Origin: Chloroflexota bacterium
Lineage (GTDB): Bacteria; Chloroflexota; Anaerolineae; Anaerolineales; Anaerolineaceae
Assembly (NCBI GenBank): GCA_012798455.1
Contig: JAAZNC010000006.1
Location: 1-53,620 of the forward strand
Direction: 5' to 3'
DNA: 53,620 bases
This document shows, one piece after another, positions 18,787 through 28,818 of the stretch. The notes under the pieces are model-generated. The model saw nothing but the letters and a program-made list of their open reading frames with translations, did no database searches and had not been told where the DNA came from. The number at the start of each line of letters is the position of its first letter. Position 1 is the stretch's first letter. Both the position numbers and the translations under genes were made by a program.

Positions 18787-19770
18787 TTAATTTTTATTCT
18801 TCAATGAATTCGGTAATATATTATTGAAATACCAGACCATCGCAGCCGCTCCCATTGCACTTGTCTTCAAACTCGACTTATAGAATCCAGTTGGTCGATC
18901 ATCCAATTTAAAAACATGGGTATTCATTTCTTCCTCCACTTCTCCGGTTAACATATTGAAAATCGCTTTTCCAAGCCCACCTCCAATGATGAAGCGCTCG
19001 GGATCGATAACAGATTTGAGCATTGCACAGACAAAACCCAACGATTTTGCCATTTTTCTCATCAATTCCTCAGCGATCGGATCGTGAGCCTTTGCCATGC
19101 TGAGAATTTGTCTGGCAGTGATGGAATCTTTTATTTTTTCGTAGTTTGGATCATGGGAAGCATCAAAAAGATCATATGCACGGTTGACCAACCCTTTTCC
19201 CGAAAGGATTGTTTCAATGCATCCGACATTTCCACAAGCGCATTGCGGACCTTTTTCATCGACCGACAGATGTCCAATTTCCAAAGCCATATTATGAGAA
19301 CCGGTCAATAAATGCCCCGAAGTTAGCGCCCCTGCTCCAAAACCGGTCCCGATCCCTAAAAACACAAAATCTTGGCAATTTCTGCCAGCTCCGAAATAAT
19401 ATTCGCCCAGAGTTTCAGCAGCAGTATCTCGCTGCAGGTAGATGGGAAGTGGCTTTTCTATCGTATTTTTTAATACATCGATCACATGTACATTCTTCCA
19501 ATCTAGGTTTACTGCATTTTTCACCACCCCGGCAACCGGATCGATATATCCCGGTGTTGCCAGACCTATTCCCATAATGCTGGATCCGTATTTTTGTATG
19601 AAACTATTTACCTGCCCCCCAATTTCGTTTTGAATAAATTCAGAACCCCCGGTTAACCTGGTTGGTATTTTTTTATCTTCTCTTACAACACCTTTATCGT
19701 CAATTAATGCAAAAGCGATCTTTGTGCCCCCTATATCTATGCCAATTGTATAATACCTATCTCTCTGCAT
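18787..19770 (-). CDS. ROK-family sugar kinase (glucokinase-like)
   Basis: A 327-residue ROK protein without a DNA-binding domain. It has the phosphate-binding start IGIDIGGTKIAFALID, the catalytic aspartate in LQRDTAAETLGE, the histidine in EIGHLSVD and the zinc motif CACGNVGCIE. These are the features of an active hexose kinase. It is the first gene of the sugar ABC operon, so it probably phosphorylates the imported sugar on entry. Specificity (glucose, mannose or an N-acetyl sugar) cannot be read. Confidence 0.87.
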   Translation of the reverse strand: MQRDRYYTIGIDIGGTKIAFALIDDKGVVREDKKIPTRLTGGSEFIQNEIGGQVNSFIQKYGSSIMGIGLATPGYIDPVAGVVKNAVNLDWKNVHVIDVLKNTIEKPLPIYLQRDTAAETLGEYYFGAGRNCQDFVFLGIGTGFGAGALTSGHLLTGSHNMALEIGHLSVDEKGPQCACGNVGCIETILSGKGLVNRAYDLFDASHDPNYEKIKDSITARQILSMAKAHDPIAEELMRKMAKSLGFVCAMLKSVIDPERFIIGGGLGKAIFNMLTGEVEEEMNTHVFKLDDRPTGFYKSSLKTSAMGAAAMVWYFNNILPNSLKNKN

Positions 19771-19880
19771 TTTTCTCTCTATGATTTTGGTTTAGTAATG
19801 ACTTTTAATGATGCTGAAGCAAATGGCACAGTACTTCTTCGGTAAGCACAGCGATACTCAGGGAATCATTAGAATGAGAT

Positions 19881-19940
19881 TAGTTTGTAAAGTCATTGTA
19901 CTTACTATTATAGTATAATAAGAAGCAGGCATAATGTCAA
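19881..19940. promoter_or_regulatory. Divergent sugar-operon promoters with ROK-like operator
   Basis: Minus strand: TTGACA (19935-19940), 17 bases, TATACT (19912-19917), a near-perfect sigma-70 promoter for the sugar operon. Plus strand: TTGTAA (19885-19890), 18 bases, TATAGT (19909-19914) for the FAD oxidoreductase. An imperfect palindrome TAGTTTGT ... ACTTACTA (19881-19907) overlaps both. Read on the minus strand it shares TAGTnAGTACAnT and AACTAAT with the element at 12491-12512. Confidence 0.65.
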
Positions 19941-19972
19941 GGTCAATTTGGTGAATATTTCGGAGAGCAAAT

Positions 19973-21301
19973 ATGAAAAAACAATATGATGTCATCATCG
20001 TAGGCGGTGGTCCTTCAGGGATCACGGCAGCCCTGGCAGCCGGTCGTGCAAACGTATCTACCCTGCTCGTCGAGCGGTACGGTTTTCTCGGGGGGATGTC
20101 TTCTTCTGCGCTGGTTTACCCATGGTTTACTTTCCATGATCTCAGCGGTAATCAGGTAATTAAAGGTATCGCGCAGGAAATTGTCGATCATCTGATCGAA
20201 GGAGGCAGCTCTCCCGGTCATTTGCGTGACAGTTCAGGGTTTGTATGGTCAGTCACCCCTTTTGATAAAGAAGTCTATAAATCACTGGCTCTAGACCTGC
20301 TCGCTGATGCCAATGCCGATATCCTGCTCCATTCTTTTGTTTCTGATTTACAGGTTATTGATCACAATATTACAAAATTGAAAACAATTGGAAAATACGG
20401 TAATACAGAAGTGGAAGGGAAGCTCATCATTGATGCTACCGGAGATGCCGATATTGCCGCCCTTGCCGGGGCTCCCTGCGTTCTGGGGCGCTCTAGTGAT
20501 GGCAAGGTACAGGCAATGACCTATATTTTCAGACTGGGGGGAGTAAAAGTGGAACCGATCAAGGCATACTACCTTGAGCACGCTGATGAATTCTATACTC
20601 CAGCGGTCCCGGTCGACAGCAAGAACCTACCGTTCACAGGTGTTTCCGGTTTCTTCAAACACTGGAAGAATGCTCCCGCATCTATTCCCAGAGATCGATT
20701 CTTGTTCTTTGTCGGCCCGCGTGCGGGAGAGATTACCGTAAATACCACCAGAATTCTGAGTACAGATCCCACCCGAGCAGACCAAATCACTCAGGCTGAA
20801 ATAACCGGTAGAAAACAGGCTGAACTCCTGACCACCTTCATGAAAGAAAACCTGCCCGGTTTTGAAAACTCTTTTCTATTGGAAACCCCCACCCAGATCG
20901 GTGTGCGCGAAAGCCGGCGGATCGCCGGACAATTTCAATTGTCAGAAACCGACATAATCAACAGTACATCATTCCGCGATGGAATTGCACGCTGTGGATA
21001 CCCAATTGATATCCATATGCCGGATAACGCTAAAATGACCCTGGTAGACTTCAAGGGTTCGTATGAAATCCCATATCGGGTGATGCTCCCACAGAATATA
21101 AACAACCTGCTTGTTACCGGTCGTGCTGTTTCATCCAGCCATGATGCGTTTGCATCCCTGCGTGTCACAGCTCCGGTCATGGCGCTTGGTCAGGCTGCCG
21201 GAAGTGCCGCTGCGCTTTGCATAAAGACAAATACAGGTCCAGCAGATGTTGAGATTGATACGCTTCGTTCATTGCTTGTTGCGAACAACACAATTCTTTA
21301 A
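19973..21301 (+). CDS. FAD-dependent oxidoreductase (FAD_oxidored type)
   Basis: A 442-residue flavoprotein starting with the dinucleotide-binding motif [20 protein letters not shown]. The later [18 protein letters not shown] and C-terminal [16 protein letters not shown] are typical of the FAD-dependent oxidoreductases often found in sugar-catabolic clusters of Chloroflexota and Thermotogota. The redox substrate is unknown. It is divergent from the sugar ABC operon and shares its control region, so a role in oxidising the same sugar or a derivative is inferred. GGAGAG precedes the ATG. Confidence 0.82.
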   Translation: MKKQYDVIIVGGGPSGITAALAAGRANVSTLLVERYGFLGGMSSSALVYPWFTFHDLSGNQVIKGIAQEIVDHLIEGGSSPGHLRDSSGFVWSVTPFDKEVYKSLALDLLADANADILLHSFVSDLQVIDHNITKLKTIGKYGNTEVEGKLIIDATGDADIAALAGAPCVLGRSSDGKVQAMTYIFRLGGVKVEPIKAYYLEHADEFYTPAVPVDSKNLPFTGVSGFFKHWKNAPASIPRDRFLFFVGPRAGEITVNTTRILSTDPTRADQITQAEITGRKQAELLTTFMKENLPGFENSFLLETPTQIGVRESRRIAGQFQLSETDIINSTSFRDGIARCGYPIDIHMPDNAKMTLVDFKGSYEIPYRVMLPQNINNLLVTGRAVSSSHDAFASLRVTAPVMALGQAAGSAAALCIKTNTGPADVEIDTLRSLLVANNTIL

Positions 21302-21342
21302 CTTATTCAAGCCAATCGATCTACTTCATAATATGAGAGCTA

Positions 21343-21371
21343 TCTCAAGAAACAATTGTCTCAAGAAACAA
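21343..21371 (+). repeat. Two tandem copies of a 13-base repeat
   Basis: TCTCAAGAAACAA occurs at 21343-21355 and again at 21359-21371 with a three-base gap, about 30 bases before the nusA -35 box. It could be an activator or repressor site or chance. Confidence 0.4.
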
Positions 21372-21397
21372 ACTCTCAAAAAAACTGTCAAGAAAAC

Positions 21398-21426
21398 TTG
21401 CTGCTCTTTCCAATTCATGTTAGAAT
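21398..21426 (+). promoter_or_regulatory. Promoter of the nusA operon
   Basis: TTGCTG (21398-21403), a 17-base spacer and TAGAAT (21421-21426). It gives a start near 21433 and a leader of about 90 bases before nusA. Confidence 0.6.
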
Positions 21427-21460
21427 AAGTGCGTTAGTTCCAGCTTCATTGAAAATACCG

Positions 21461-21483
21461 GAAAGTGGGCAACCCCCACTTTT
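21461..21483 (+). promoter_or_regulatory. Leader hairpin upstream of nusA
   Basis: AAAGTGGG (21462-21469) pairs with CCCACTTT (21475-21482), followed by a T-rich stretch. A GTGGG...CCCAC hairpin at this place is common in front of rimP-nusA operons, where it may serve attenuation or NusA autoregulation. Here it precedes nusA directly. Confidence 0.6.
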
Positions 21484-21523
21484 CTTCGTATTATTAGAGT
21501 AATCAAAGTGGAGATTAAGAGTC

Positions 21524-23437
21524 ATGAAGAATGAAATCATTCTAGCATTCAACGAGGTGCTTGAAGACAAAGGGCTTCCAAAAGAAGTCATCTATCATGC
21601 ACTTGAATCTGCGATGGTCTCAGCCTATCGCAAATCTGTCAACGCATCCACTGCCCAGCAGGTTGTTGCTAAAATTGATCTTGATAAAGGGGAATTTCGT
21701 ATCTTTGCAGAGAAGGAAGTAGTCGATGATGTTCAGGATGACCGCACGGAGGTACTCTTAAAAGTTGCAAAGGAATATGATCCTAGTGCCGAATTAGGGG
21801 ATATGGTATTAGTTGAAAGCACTCCCGAAAATTTCGGACGGGTTGCAGCACAAACAGCTCGCCAGGTTATTCAGCAGAAGATCCGAGAAGCCGAAAGGCA
21901 AATGCAGTTAGACTATTATGCCAAACAGATCGGTGAGATCATCAGCGGCGTTGTTCAAGCAACCGGTTCTCATGGTCTGACCATCGGTTTGGAAATGAAA
22001 GCCGAAGGAACGATGCCACGCAAAGAGATGATCCCATTCGAGCGATTCCGCATTCACGATAGAGTGCGCGCCCTCGTGGCAGAAGTAAAAGATTCTCCAC
22101 GCGGTCCGCAGATCATCCTCTCCAGAACACATCGTGATTTCCTGCGTAGATTGCTTGAGAATGAAGTCCCCGAGATCTTCCACGGTATCGTAGAAATCCG
22201 TTCCATTGCCCGCGAACCCGGACAGCGTGCCAAGGTGGCTGTTTCCGCCACCCAGCAGGGTATTGACCCAGTAGGAGCTTGTGTAGGGCAGCGCGGTGTT
22301 CGCATCCAAGCCATTGTGCGCGAATTGCATGACGAAAAAATCGACGTGATCGAATGGAATAAAGACCCCCGTATTTACATTGCTAAAGCGCTCAGTCCCG
22401 CACGTGTCAATGGTGTCTATCTCAACGAAACCAACCGAGATACTAAAACCGCTTTAGTAGTGGTTCCCGAAGATCAATTATCACTGGCGATCGGTCGTGA
22501 CGGACAAAATGCACGATTAGCTGCTCGTTTGACCAGCTGGCGTATTGATATCAAGAGCCTGGCAGAAGCAGTTTCAGACTGGTTATTTGCCCTGAGGAAT
22601 GAAAAAGAACTATCTGAAAAAGCAGCGTTGTATCAGGAAGAGATCACCAAAGCTGAAGAGATCATGGCACGCAAAGCCGAAGGGCGTATTCTCAATATGG
22701 ATGATTATGACTCCCTGGCAAAATTTGTGGATATGGTGGAGAAGGATCTGTATGCTGAACGACAGGAGGTGTTGGTGGCGCAAGAGAAAGCCATTCAGGA
22801 AGTTCTCCAGACCATCCCTAAAGCTGCTTTTAACGTCCCGTTGACAGCCGAATTGCTGCCGGAAAGTTTGCTGGTTATTCTCAGTGACGGTGGCATTATT
22901 AATCTTGGTGAACTGGCATTAAAATACAAGACCGATTCCGATACCATTTTGGGCTTACCCGGAATCGGACCCAAGACACTGGAAAAGATCGAAGAAATGG
23001 TGAACAATCTGGCTGATTTCTTGCCAGCGCAAGCAGAAGAACCTGAGGTCATTAAACAAGAACCCATCGTAGAAATGGCAGCAGAATCAGAATTCCCTGT
23101 TCAGGCTGAATCTGAAGTTACAGGTGAGATTGAAAAAGAGATCAGTGTAGAATCTACCGTTGAAGCAGAAGCTTCGGCAGAAGATGAAAAACAATCTGAA
23201 AGCAAAGAAGAAATTGGGCAAGAGTTATCCTTTGAAGAAATGTTCAAATTGGAAACACAGAAAATTTCTAACAAGCCTTTTGAAGAGGAAGATGAAGAAG
23301 AGGATAGCGATAAAGACGGGAAGAAGAAAAAGAAACGCAAATATCAGGAAATTGAATATGATCCCGATCTTGACCTGACCCTGGTCAAAAAGAAGCATAA
23401 AAGAGGCGATGATGAGTGGGGTTGGGAAGAAGAATAG
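21524..23437 (+). CDS. nusA: Transcription termination/antitermination factor NusA with acidic tail
   Basis: A 637-residue NusA. The order is N-terminal RNA polymerase-binding domain (1-130), S1 domain (about 135-205), and KH1/KH2 (about 210-350; [16 protein letters not shown] and [17 protein letters not shown]). A helical spacer and a helix-hairpin-helix segment ([18 protein letters not shown], near 480-500) follow. The last 140 residues are very acidic and end in a mixed charged tail. It is longer than the ~350-500 residues of most NusA proteins because of this tail. It controls pausing, termination and coupling, and leads the operon. Confidence 0.95.
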   Translation: MKNEIILAFNEVLEDKGLPKEVIYHALESAMVSAYRKSVNASTAQQVVAKIDLDKGEFRIFAEKEVVDDVQDDRTEVLLKVAKEYDPSAELGDMVLVESTPENFGRVAAQTARQVIQQKIREAERQMQLDYYAKQIGEIISGVVQATGSHGLTIGLEMKAEGTMPRKEMIPFERFRIHDRVRALVAEVKDSPRGPQIILSRTHRDFLRRLLENEVPEIFHGIVEIRSIAREPGQRAKVAVSATQQGIDPVGACVGQRGVRIQAIVRELHDEKIDVIEWNKDPRIYIAKALSPARVNGVYLNETNRDTKTALVVVPEDQLSLAIGRDGQNARLAARLTSWRIDIKSLAEAVSDWLFALRNEKELSEKAALYQEEITKAEEIMARKAEGRILNMDDYDSLAKFVDMVEKDLYAERQEVLVAQEKAIQEVLQTIPKAAFNVPLTAELLPESLLVILSDGGIINLGELALKYKTDSDTILGLPGIGPKTLEKIEEMVNNLADFLPAQAEEPEVIKQEPIVEMAAESEFPVQAESEVTGEIEKEISVESTVEAEASAEDEKQSESKEEIGQELSFEEMFKLETQKISNKPFEEEDEEEDSDKDGKKKKKRKYQEIEYDPDLDLTLVKKKHKRGDDEWGWEEE

Positions 23438-23446
23438 AAATAGAGA

Positions 23447-23755
23447 ATGGTGGTGAAAGCACAAAAACTACCCAAGAAACATATCCCCCAAAGAACCTGT
23501 GTGGGATGTCGAGAAGTTCTTCCAAAAAGAGAATTGATTCGCATTGTTCGCACGTCTGAGGGAATTCTGGTCGACCCGACCGGAAAATTAAATGGGCGTG
23601 GAGCATATATCCATACCATCAAAGAGTGTTGGGAGCGAGCCTTAAAGGGTAGCCTGGCGAAAGCATTACGAACGGATATCAGTGAGCAAGATAAAACATA
23701 CCTGCTCGGTTATATAGCCAATCTACCGGAGAATACCTCGAAAATGCAGAACTGA
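23447..23755 (+). CDS. rnpM: YlxR/RnpM-family RNA-binding protein
   Basis: A 102-residue YlxR-fold protein with the signature RTCVGCREVLPKRELIRIVR and GRGAYIH. The family has recently been linked to RNase P modulation in Firmicutes. It lies ten bases after nusA, the usual place between nusA and infB. The usual next gene, the L7Ae-like ylxQ, is absent. Confidence 0.9.
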   Translation: MVVKAQKLPKKHIPQRTCVGCREVLPKRELIRIVRTSEGILVDPTGKLNGRGAYIHTIKECWERALKGSLAKALRTDISEQDKTYLLGYIANLPENTSKMQN

Positions 23756-23851
23756 ATGCTAACGCCTGGTTTCACCGGGCAGGATATCTCGCTCACACAA
23801 TAGGTACGACAAACAATGCGTGTTAAGGGGCACAGCATAACGGAGGCAAAA

Positions 23852-25636
23852 ATGAGCGAGAATGGGAAAAAGAGCGTAGAGTTACCAGGTAACATTACTA
23901 TCAGAGATCTGGGAGAAAAAATCGGCTCAAGCCCGATTCAGATCATCAAGATATTGATGTCGAATGGCGTCATGGCGAATATCAACCAGGTCATTGACTT
24001 TGACACTGCTGCCATCGTTTGTGCTGAACTGAACGTGGAAGCAACTCTGGAGATCCCGGAATTGAAAGAGGAGGATCTCGGAGAAATTCCGTTGTGGCGA
24101 AAATTGATCGAAGATGAAGATCCCAAGAATCTTACTAAACGTCCACCAGTAGTTACCATATTGGGACACGTTGATCATGGGAAAACCACCTTGCTAGATG
24201 CCATCCGTCATTCCGACGTGGCAGGTGGTGAATTTGGTGGCATCACCCAGCATATCGGTGCATATCAGGTAATCCATAAAGATCGTAAGATCACCTTCCT
24301 CGATACCCCGGGGCATGCAGCTTTTACTGCCATGCGGGCTCGTGGCGCCCAGGGAGCCGATATTGTAGTATTAGTGGTAGCCGCCAACGATGGAGTGATG
24401 CCGCAAACCAAAGAAGCCATTGCACACGCTAAAGCCGCACGGGTACCCATCATCGTGGCTTTGAACAAGATCGATCGCGATGATGCCAACCCTGATCGCG
24501 TTAAAAAACAACTGGCAGACGCTGGCTTGGTTCCGGATGAATGGGATGGCGATACCATCGTTGTGCCAGTTTCAGCCAAGATGAAACTTGGATTAGAAGA
24601 TCTATTGGAAGCTATCACACTAGTAGCAGATAATTGTAAGATCCTGGCAAATCCAAAAGGAAAAGTGATTGGAACGGTCATAGAAGCAAAGATCGACAAA
24701 GCACGTGGTGTGGTTGCTACCTTGCTGGTACAGAACGGCACCTTGTATCAAGGTGATTCAGTGGTAGTTGGTCTATCGCACGGGAACATTAAGGCAATGT
24801 ACGGTTTTTTGGGTGAGAAGATAGAAGAAGCCGGACCTTCTACCCCGATTCAGATCTTGGGGTTAAACGAAGTTCCGCAAGCGGGTGATCTTTTCCAAGT
24901 TACTGATTCCGATAAAGAAGCACGTATGATCGTGAACGATCGCAAGGAAAAATTAGCAGAAGCCAAGCTGAATAAAAAACAAGTCAGTTTGGAAGATCTC
25001 TTCAATCGTTTCCAGGCAGGCGAAGTACGTGAGCTACGATTAATCATCAAGGCAGATGTGCAGGGTTCGTTGGATCCCATCATCTCTACGCTGAATGACA
25101 TTGACCAAAAAGAAATCAAGATCAACGTTCTGCATGCCGAGACTGGTAATATCAGTGAGAGTGATATCATGTTGGCATCTGCCTCCAACGCCATCGTGGT
25201 GGGATTCAATGTCGATATGGATGGTTCCGCGAACAAACTTGCGGAAAGTGAAGGAATCTCCGTCCGACTTTATGATATTATCTACCGTCTGACTGAAGAT
25301 ATTGAAAAAGCGTTAAAAGGAATGCTTGCGCCAGAAAAACAGGAAGTTATTCTTGGAAAAGCACAAGTTTTAACTGTCTTTTCTTTTTCAAAAGTTGGTA
25401 AAATTGCTGGCTGTAAAGTGCATGAAGGAACCATCCGTCGTAATGCACAAATGCGTGTCATTCGAAATGGTGAAGTGTTAGCCGATGGAGAGGTTGCATC
25501 TCTGCGGCGCGAGAAAGAGAATGTGCGTGAAGTGCGTGAGGGTTTTGAATGTGGTATCCGGGTAAAAGGGTTCAATGACTTTGCCGAAGGTGATATTTTA
25601 GAATGCTATACATTTGAGGAAAAAACCGCTAGTTAG
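23852..25636 (+). CDS. infB: Translation initiation factor IF-2 (short form)
   Basis: A 594-residue IF-2. The GTPase motifs are GHVDHGKTT (105-113), DTPGHAAF and NKID, followed by domain II, the helical linker and the C-terminal fMet-tRNA-binding domain. The long charged N-terminal region of many IF-2 proteins is missing; only one IF2_N-like module (about 15-65) precedes the G domain. The ATG at 23852 is chosen because CGGAGG lies five bases upstream. An in-frame ATG at 23816 has no comparable site. Confidence 0.95.
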   Translation: MSENGKKSVELPGNITIRDLGEKIGSSPIQIIKILMSNGVMANINQVIDFDTAAIVCAELNVEATLEIPELKEEDLGEIPLWRKLIEDEDPKNLTKRPPVVTILGHVDHGKTTLLDAIRHSDVAGGEFGGITQHIGAYQVIHKDRKITFLDTPGHAAFTAMRARGAQGADIVVLVVAANDGVMPQTKEAIAHAKAARVPIIVALNKIDRDDANPDRVKKQLADAGLVPDEWDGDTIVVPVSAKMKLGLEDLLEAITLVADNCKILANPKGKVIGTVIEAKIDKARGVVATLLVQNGTLYQGDSVVVGLSHGNIKAMYGFLGEKIEEAGPSTPIQILGLNEVPQAGDLFQVTDSDKEARMIVNDRKEKLAEAKLNKKQVSLEDLFNRFQAGEVRELRLIIKADVQGSLDPIISTLNDIDQKEIKINVLHAETGNISESDIMLASASNAIVVGFNVDMDGSANKLAESEGISVRLYDIIYRLTEDIEKALKGMLAPEKQEVILGKAQVLTVFSFSKVGKIAGCKVHEGTIRRNAQMRVIRNGEVLADGEVASLRREKENVREVREGFECGIRVKGFNDFAEGDILECYTFEEKTAS

Positions 25637-25652
25637 GTATGAATAGATTAGA

Positions 25653-26045
25653 ATGCCATCAAAGACAAGATTAAAAAGAATTGCTGATCGAATGCAGCAA
25701 GACTTATCAGAGATGTTTGTGCGTGGTGATATTCATGATCCCCGTCTGGAGGGAATCTATATTACGGATATCAATGTTGATCGCGAATTTGCATTTGCTA
25801 ATATCTTTGTATCCGCTCTGGAAGGGAAGGAGCGAGAAACGGAGATCCTGGCCGGATTAAACCATGCCAAAGGTTTTTTGCGCAGCCAACTTGCAAAAAA
25901 AATCCAACTGCGCACATTTCCAGAACTACGTTTTTTCTGGGATCCCGTACCTGAACGGGCAGAAAGGATCGAACATCTCATCGATCAAATTCAGGCAGAA
26001 CGAGAAAAGAAAGAATCAGGTAATGAACAAGGAAGAATCGATTAG
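25653..26045 (+). CDS. rbfA: Ribosome-binding factor A
   Basis: A 130-residue KH-fold factor for 30S maturation, recognised from its order in the operon and from RLKRIADRMQQDLSEMF and the AxVFVS-like NIFVSALEG. It follows infB by 16 bases. Its 3' end overlaps the start of the DHH phosphoesterase by 23 bases, implying coupled translation. Confidence 0.9.
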   Translation: MPSKTRLKRIADRMQQDLSEMFVRGDIHDPRLEGIYITDINVDREFAFANIFVSALEGKERETEILAGLNHAKGFLRSQLAKKIQLRTFPELRFFWDPVPERAERIEHLIDQIQAEREKKESGNEQGRID

Positions 26046-26982
26046 CAACAACATTTTACAGAAAATCGATAGTACCTCGTCCATTACACTGGTAGCACAC
26101 ATCAGACCCGATGGCGATGCGGTTGGATCGGTGCTCGGATTCGGGGCAGCCCTGCGCGCATATGGGAAATCGGTCAGTATGGCTTTTGAGGAAACTCTGC
26201 CCCAACGTTTTCGATATTTGGATATTGAAAATGATCCTGTAGAGAATGAGGGTGAAAAACTAATTATCGCACTGGATTGTGCTGACCAACCACGAATGGC
26301 AAAATCTTTTGCTGATAAGCATATTGACATCAATATTGATCACCACGCTACCAACACCCAGTTCGCCACCATGAATTATGTAAACGATAAAGCTGCAGCA
26401 ACGGCGGAAATCGTCTTTGATCTACTTCAAGAATGGAACATACCCATTCCTGTATTAGCTGCCAATGCATTGTTGATGGGCATCATCACAGATACTATTG
26501 GATTCCGAACTCCCAACACCACAGCGCATACACTTCGCGTGACAGCACAGCTGATTGAAAAAGGTGCACAGCTTGCCGATACCTATCAACGAGCATTAAC
26601 TGACGTAAGTTGGGAAGCAAGTTTGTTATGGGGTTATGCATTAGGTAAACTTCAAAAGGAAGGGAATATCATATATACTGTAATCACCTGTGAAGATCGA
26701 GAAAAATCTGGCTACACAGGAAGAGATGATGCTGACCTGACCAATTTTCTCAGCAGTATTCAAGACGCAGAGATATCAATATTATTCAATCAACAAGATG
26801 AAAATGCATGTAAGGTTAGCTGGCGTTCGCGCTCAGAGGTTAATGTTGCAACTATCGCAGCACAGTTTGGGGGTGGTGGACATCCGGCAGCCGCAGGAGC
26901 TGAAATCAAACTATCATTGCAGAAAACTCAGCAAGATGTACTAGAGGCTACAAAAAATTATCTTAACAAGATTCACAATTAG
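26023..26982 (+). CDS. DHH-family phosphoesterase, NrnA-like
   Basis: A 319-residue DHH/DHHA1 protein. Metal ligands are visible in HIRPDGDAVGS (H26, D30, D32), IALDCAD and the DHH motif D106-H108 (NIDHHATN). The C-terminal FGGGGHPAAAG binds nucleotide substrate. NrnA proteins degrade nanoRNA and dephosphorylate pAp. The ATG at 26023 inside rbfA gives an N terminus that matches the family start. A much longer upstream extension would read through rbfA out of frame and is not credible. It is often found between rbfA and truB. Confidence 0.9.
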   Translation: MNKEESISNNILQKIDSTSSITLVAHIRPDGDAVGSVLGFGAALRAYGKSVSMAFEETLPQRFRYLDIENDPVENEGEKLIIALDCADQPRMAKSFADKHIDINIDHHATNTQFATMNYVNDKAAATAEIVFDLLQEWNIPIPVLAANALLMGIITDTIGFRTPNTTAHTLRVTAQLIEKGAQLADTYQRALTDVSWEASLLWGYALGKLQKEGNIIYTVITCEDREKSGYTGRDDADLTNFLSSIQDAEISILFNQQDENACKVSWRSRSEVNVATIAAQFGGGGHPAAAGAEIKLSLQKTQQDVLEATKNYLNKIHN

Positions 26983-26992
26983 GAGTATTTGA

Positions 26993-27904
26993 ATGGATGA
27001 TAGAAGAACTCAACTCAAGAATTCGGTTTCGGGGGTTTTGGTCGTAGACAAACCCATTGGGATTACTTCCCATGATGTGGTACAGATCATTCGTAATGGT
27101 ACACGCATCAAACGCGCCGGGCATACCGGCACCCTCGATCCACGTGCTTCTGGTGTTCTGGTTATCCTACTAGGACCGGCAGTACGCTTGAGTGAATATG
27201 TTTCCGCAGAGGATAAACGTTACCATGCTGTTATCCAGCTCGGAAAGAAAACCGATACTTTTGATGAGGAAGGGGTTGTCACTGGTGGAACTTCCCCAGA
27301 AGATATCACTGCCCAACAATTTGAGGAAGCCCTGAAAGGTTTCATTGGCGAAATCGAACAGGTCCCTCCACCTTATTCAGCAGTAAAGGTAAATGGGCGC
27401 AAAGCTTACGAAATGGCTCGGAAAGGGGAAGAGGTAGACCTTGAACCACGCATCATTCATGTGCATGATCTGGAATTGCTGGAGTGGGATCCTCCTCAAG
27501 CCTTGGTGGATGTACACTGTTCTTCGGGCACCTACGTCCGCTCATTAGCCAATGACCTCGGTGAGGTACTTGGTTGCGGAGCTATGTTGGCAGGTTTGCG
27601 GCGCACTAAAAGTGGTAAATTTACCCTGAATGATGCTATTTCGCTTAGAAAATTAACCGAAGCATTCCAAGATGGCACTTGGTATAAATATCTCATCCCA
27701 GCAGCGGATGCATTGGGGGAATGGCCGACCATCAACCTCACTGATGAAGAAGTAGATCTGGTTCGCCATGGACACCGGGTAAAAAGAGAAGAAAATATCG
27801 GCGACATGGCGCGTGCCATTTCTGAACAGGGTGAACTTGTTGCACTGATGCAATTCGATAGTGAAAGCGGAGAATACCAACCTAAAAAAGTATTTTTCTC
27901 ATAG
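26993..27904 (+). CDS. truB: tRNA pseudouridine-55 synthase
   Basis: A 303-residue TruB. The catalytic aspartate is D49 in GHTGTLDPRASGVL, with the family's KPIGITSHDVV before it. YSAVKVNGRKAYEMAR and GTYVRSLANDLG are also typical. It makes pseudouridine 55 in tRNA T-loops. GGAG precedes the ATG, ten bases after the DHH gene. Confidence 0.95.
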   Translation: MDDRRTQLKNSVSGVLVVDKPIGITSHDVVQIIRNGTRIKRAGHTGTLDPRASGVLVILLGPAVRLSEYVSAEDKRYHAVIQLGKKTDTFDEEGVVTGGTSPEDITAQQFEEALKGFIGEIEQVPPPYSAVKVNGRKAYEMARKGEEVDLEPRIIHVHDLELLEWDPPQALVDVHCSSGTYVRSLANDLGEVLGCGAMLAGLRRTKSGKFTLNDAISLRKLTEAFQDGTWYKYLIPAADALGEWPTINLTDEEVDLVRHGHRVKREENIGDMARAISEQGELVALMQFDSESGEYQPKKVFFS

Positions 27905-27906
27905 AC

Positions 27907-28818
27907 GTGAACAACCTCAACCATTCACTGACTTCTCGTTTGACAATTGGGTCGTTTGATGGCTTGCACATTGGTCATCAAACGATCATCCAACAGCTCG
28001 TTTCTAATGCACATCAAGCTAATCAATTAGCTATTGTCCTTACTTTTTTTCCTAACCCAACGGTATACTTCCGTAAACTTAAAACTCCTTTTTACCTAAC
28101 CACCAACCTGGAAAAAGAAGAATTATTACATCAGCTGGGTGTTGACCAAACCATTATCTTGCCATTCAATCAAGAACTGGCCCAAACCAGTGCTGAAGAT
28201 TTCATCACTCATATTTTCAAACGTTTCCAATTTGAAGAGATCTACATCGGTTATGATTTTCGCTTTGGTATGAATCGTGAGGGAGATGCTGAAAAGTTAG
28301 AAAGATTTGGTAAAAAATTGGGGTTTTCCGTAAAGATCCAGCAACCTATTTCTCTGGGCGATCTCTCGGTATCTTCCAGCCTGATCAGAACTATGGTCAC
28401 TGCAGGATCGGTAGAAAACCTCTTCCCGTATTTACAGCGTTGGTATTCCTTATTAGGCGAGGTTGTCCATGGAGATGGACGTGGTAAAAAATTAGGTATG
28501 CCCACTGCCAATATTGCATTTGAACATCAAAAATTATTACCTGCCAATGGCATCTATGCAGCTCGTATTCACATCAACAAAGCAGTACGCCCGGCAGCCG
28601 TCAGTATCGGTGTGCGTCCAACATTCTACCCCACTCCCAGGGACCGCACTGTGGAAGCTTATATCCTGGATTGGGATCAGGATATCTACGGAAAACTGGT
28701 CGACCTTGAATTTGTGTGCCGACTGCGAGATGAGATAAAATACAACAATGTTGAAGAACTTACCAGGCAAGTCGAAAAAGATATCCAGATGACCAGGAAA
28801 ATAATTGAAAATGAATGA
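27907..28818 (+). CDS. ribF: Bifunctional riboflavin kinase / FAD synthetase
   Basis: A 303-residue RibF. The N-terminal nucleotidyltransferase has GSFDGLHIGHQ, and the C-terminal flavokinase has GRGKKLGMPTANI. It makes FMN and then FAD from riboflavin. It starts with GTG two bases after truB's stop and has no clear ribosome-binding site, so it probably depends on coupling. Its stop overlaps the start of the ThyX-like gene, whose family uses FAD. Confidence 0.93.
   Translation: MNNLNHSLTSRLTIGSFDGLHIGHQTIIQQLVSNAHQANQLAIVLTFFPNPTVYFRKLKTPFYLTTNLEKEELLHQLGVDQTIILPFNQELAQTSAEDFITHIFKRFQFEEIYIGYDFRFGMNREGDAEKLERFGKKLGFSVKIQQPISLGDLSVSSSLIRTMVTAGSVENLFPYLQRWYSLLGEVVHGDGRGKKLGMPTANIAFEHQKLLPANGIYAARIHINKAVRPAAVSIGVRPTFYPTPRDRTVEAYILDWDQDIYGKLVDLEFVCRLRDEIKYNNVEELTRQVEKDIQMTRKIIENE

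Noticed and set aside
24265-24741. Antisense open frame within infB
   Set aside because: It is a shadow of the conserved GTPase domain with low-complexity translation.
25864-26022. Upstream extension of the DHH phosphoesterase inside rbfA
   Set aside because: It reads rbfA in the wrong frame and has no family resemblance; the family-like N terminus begins at 26023.
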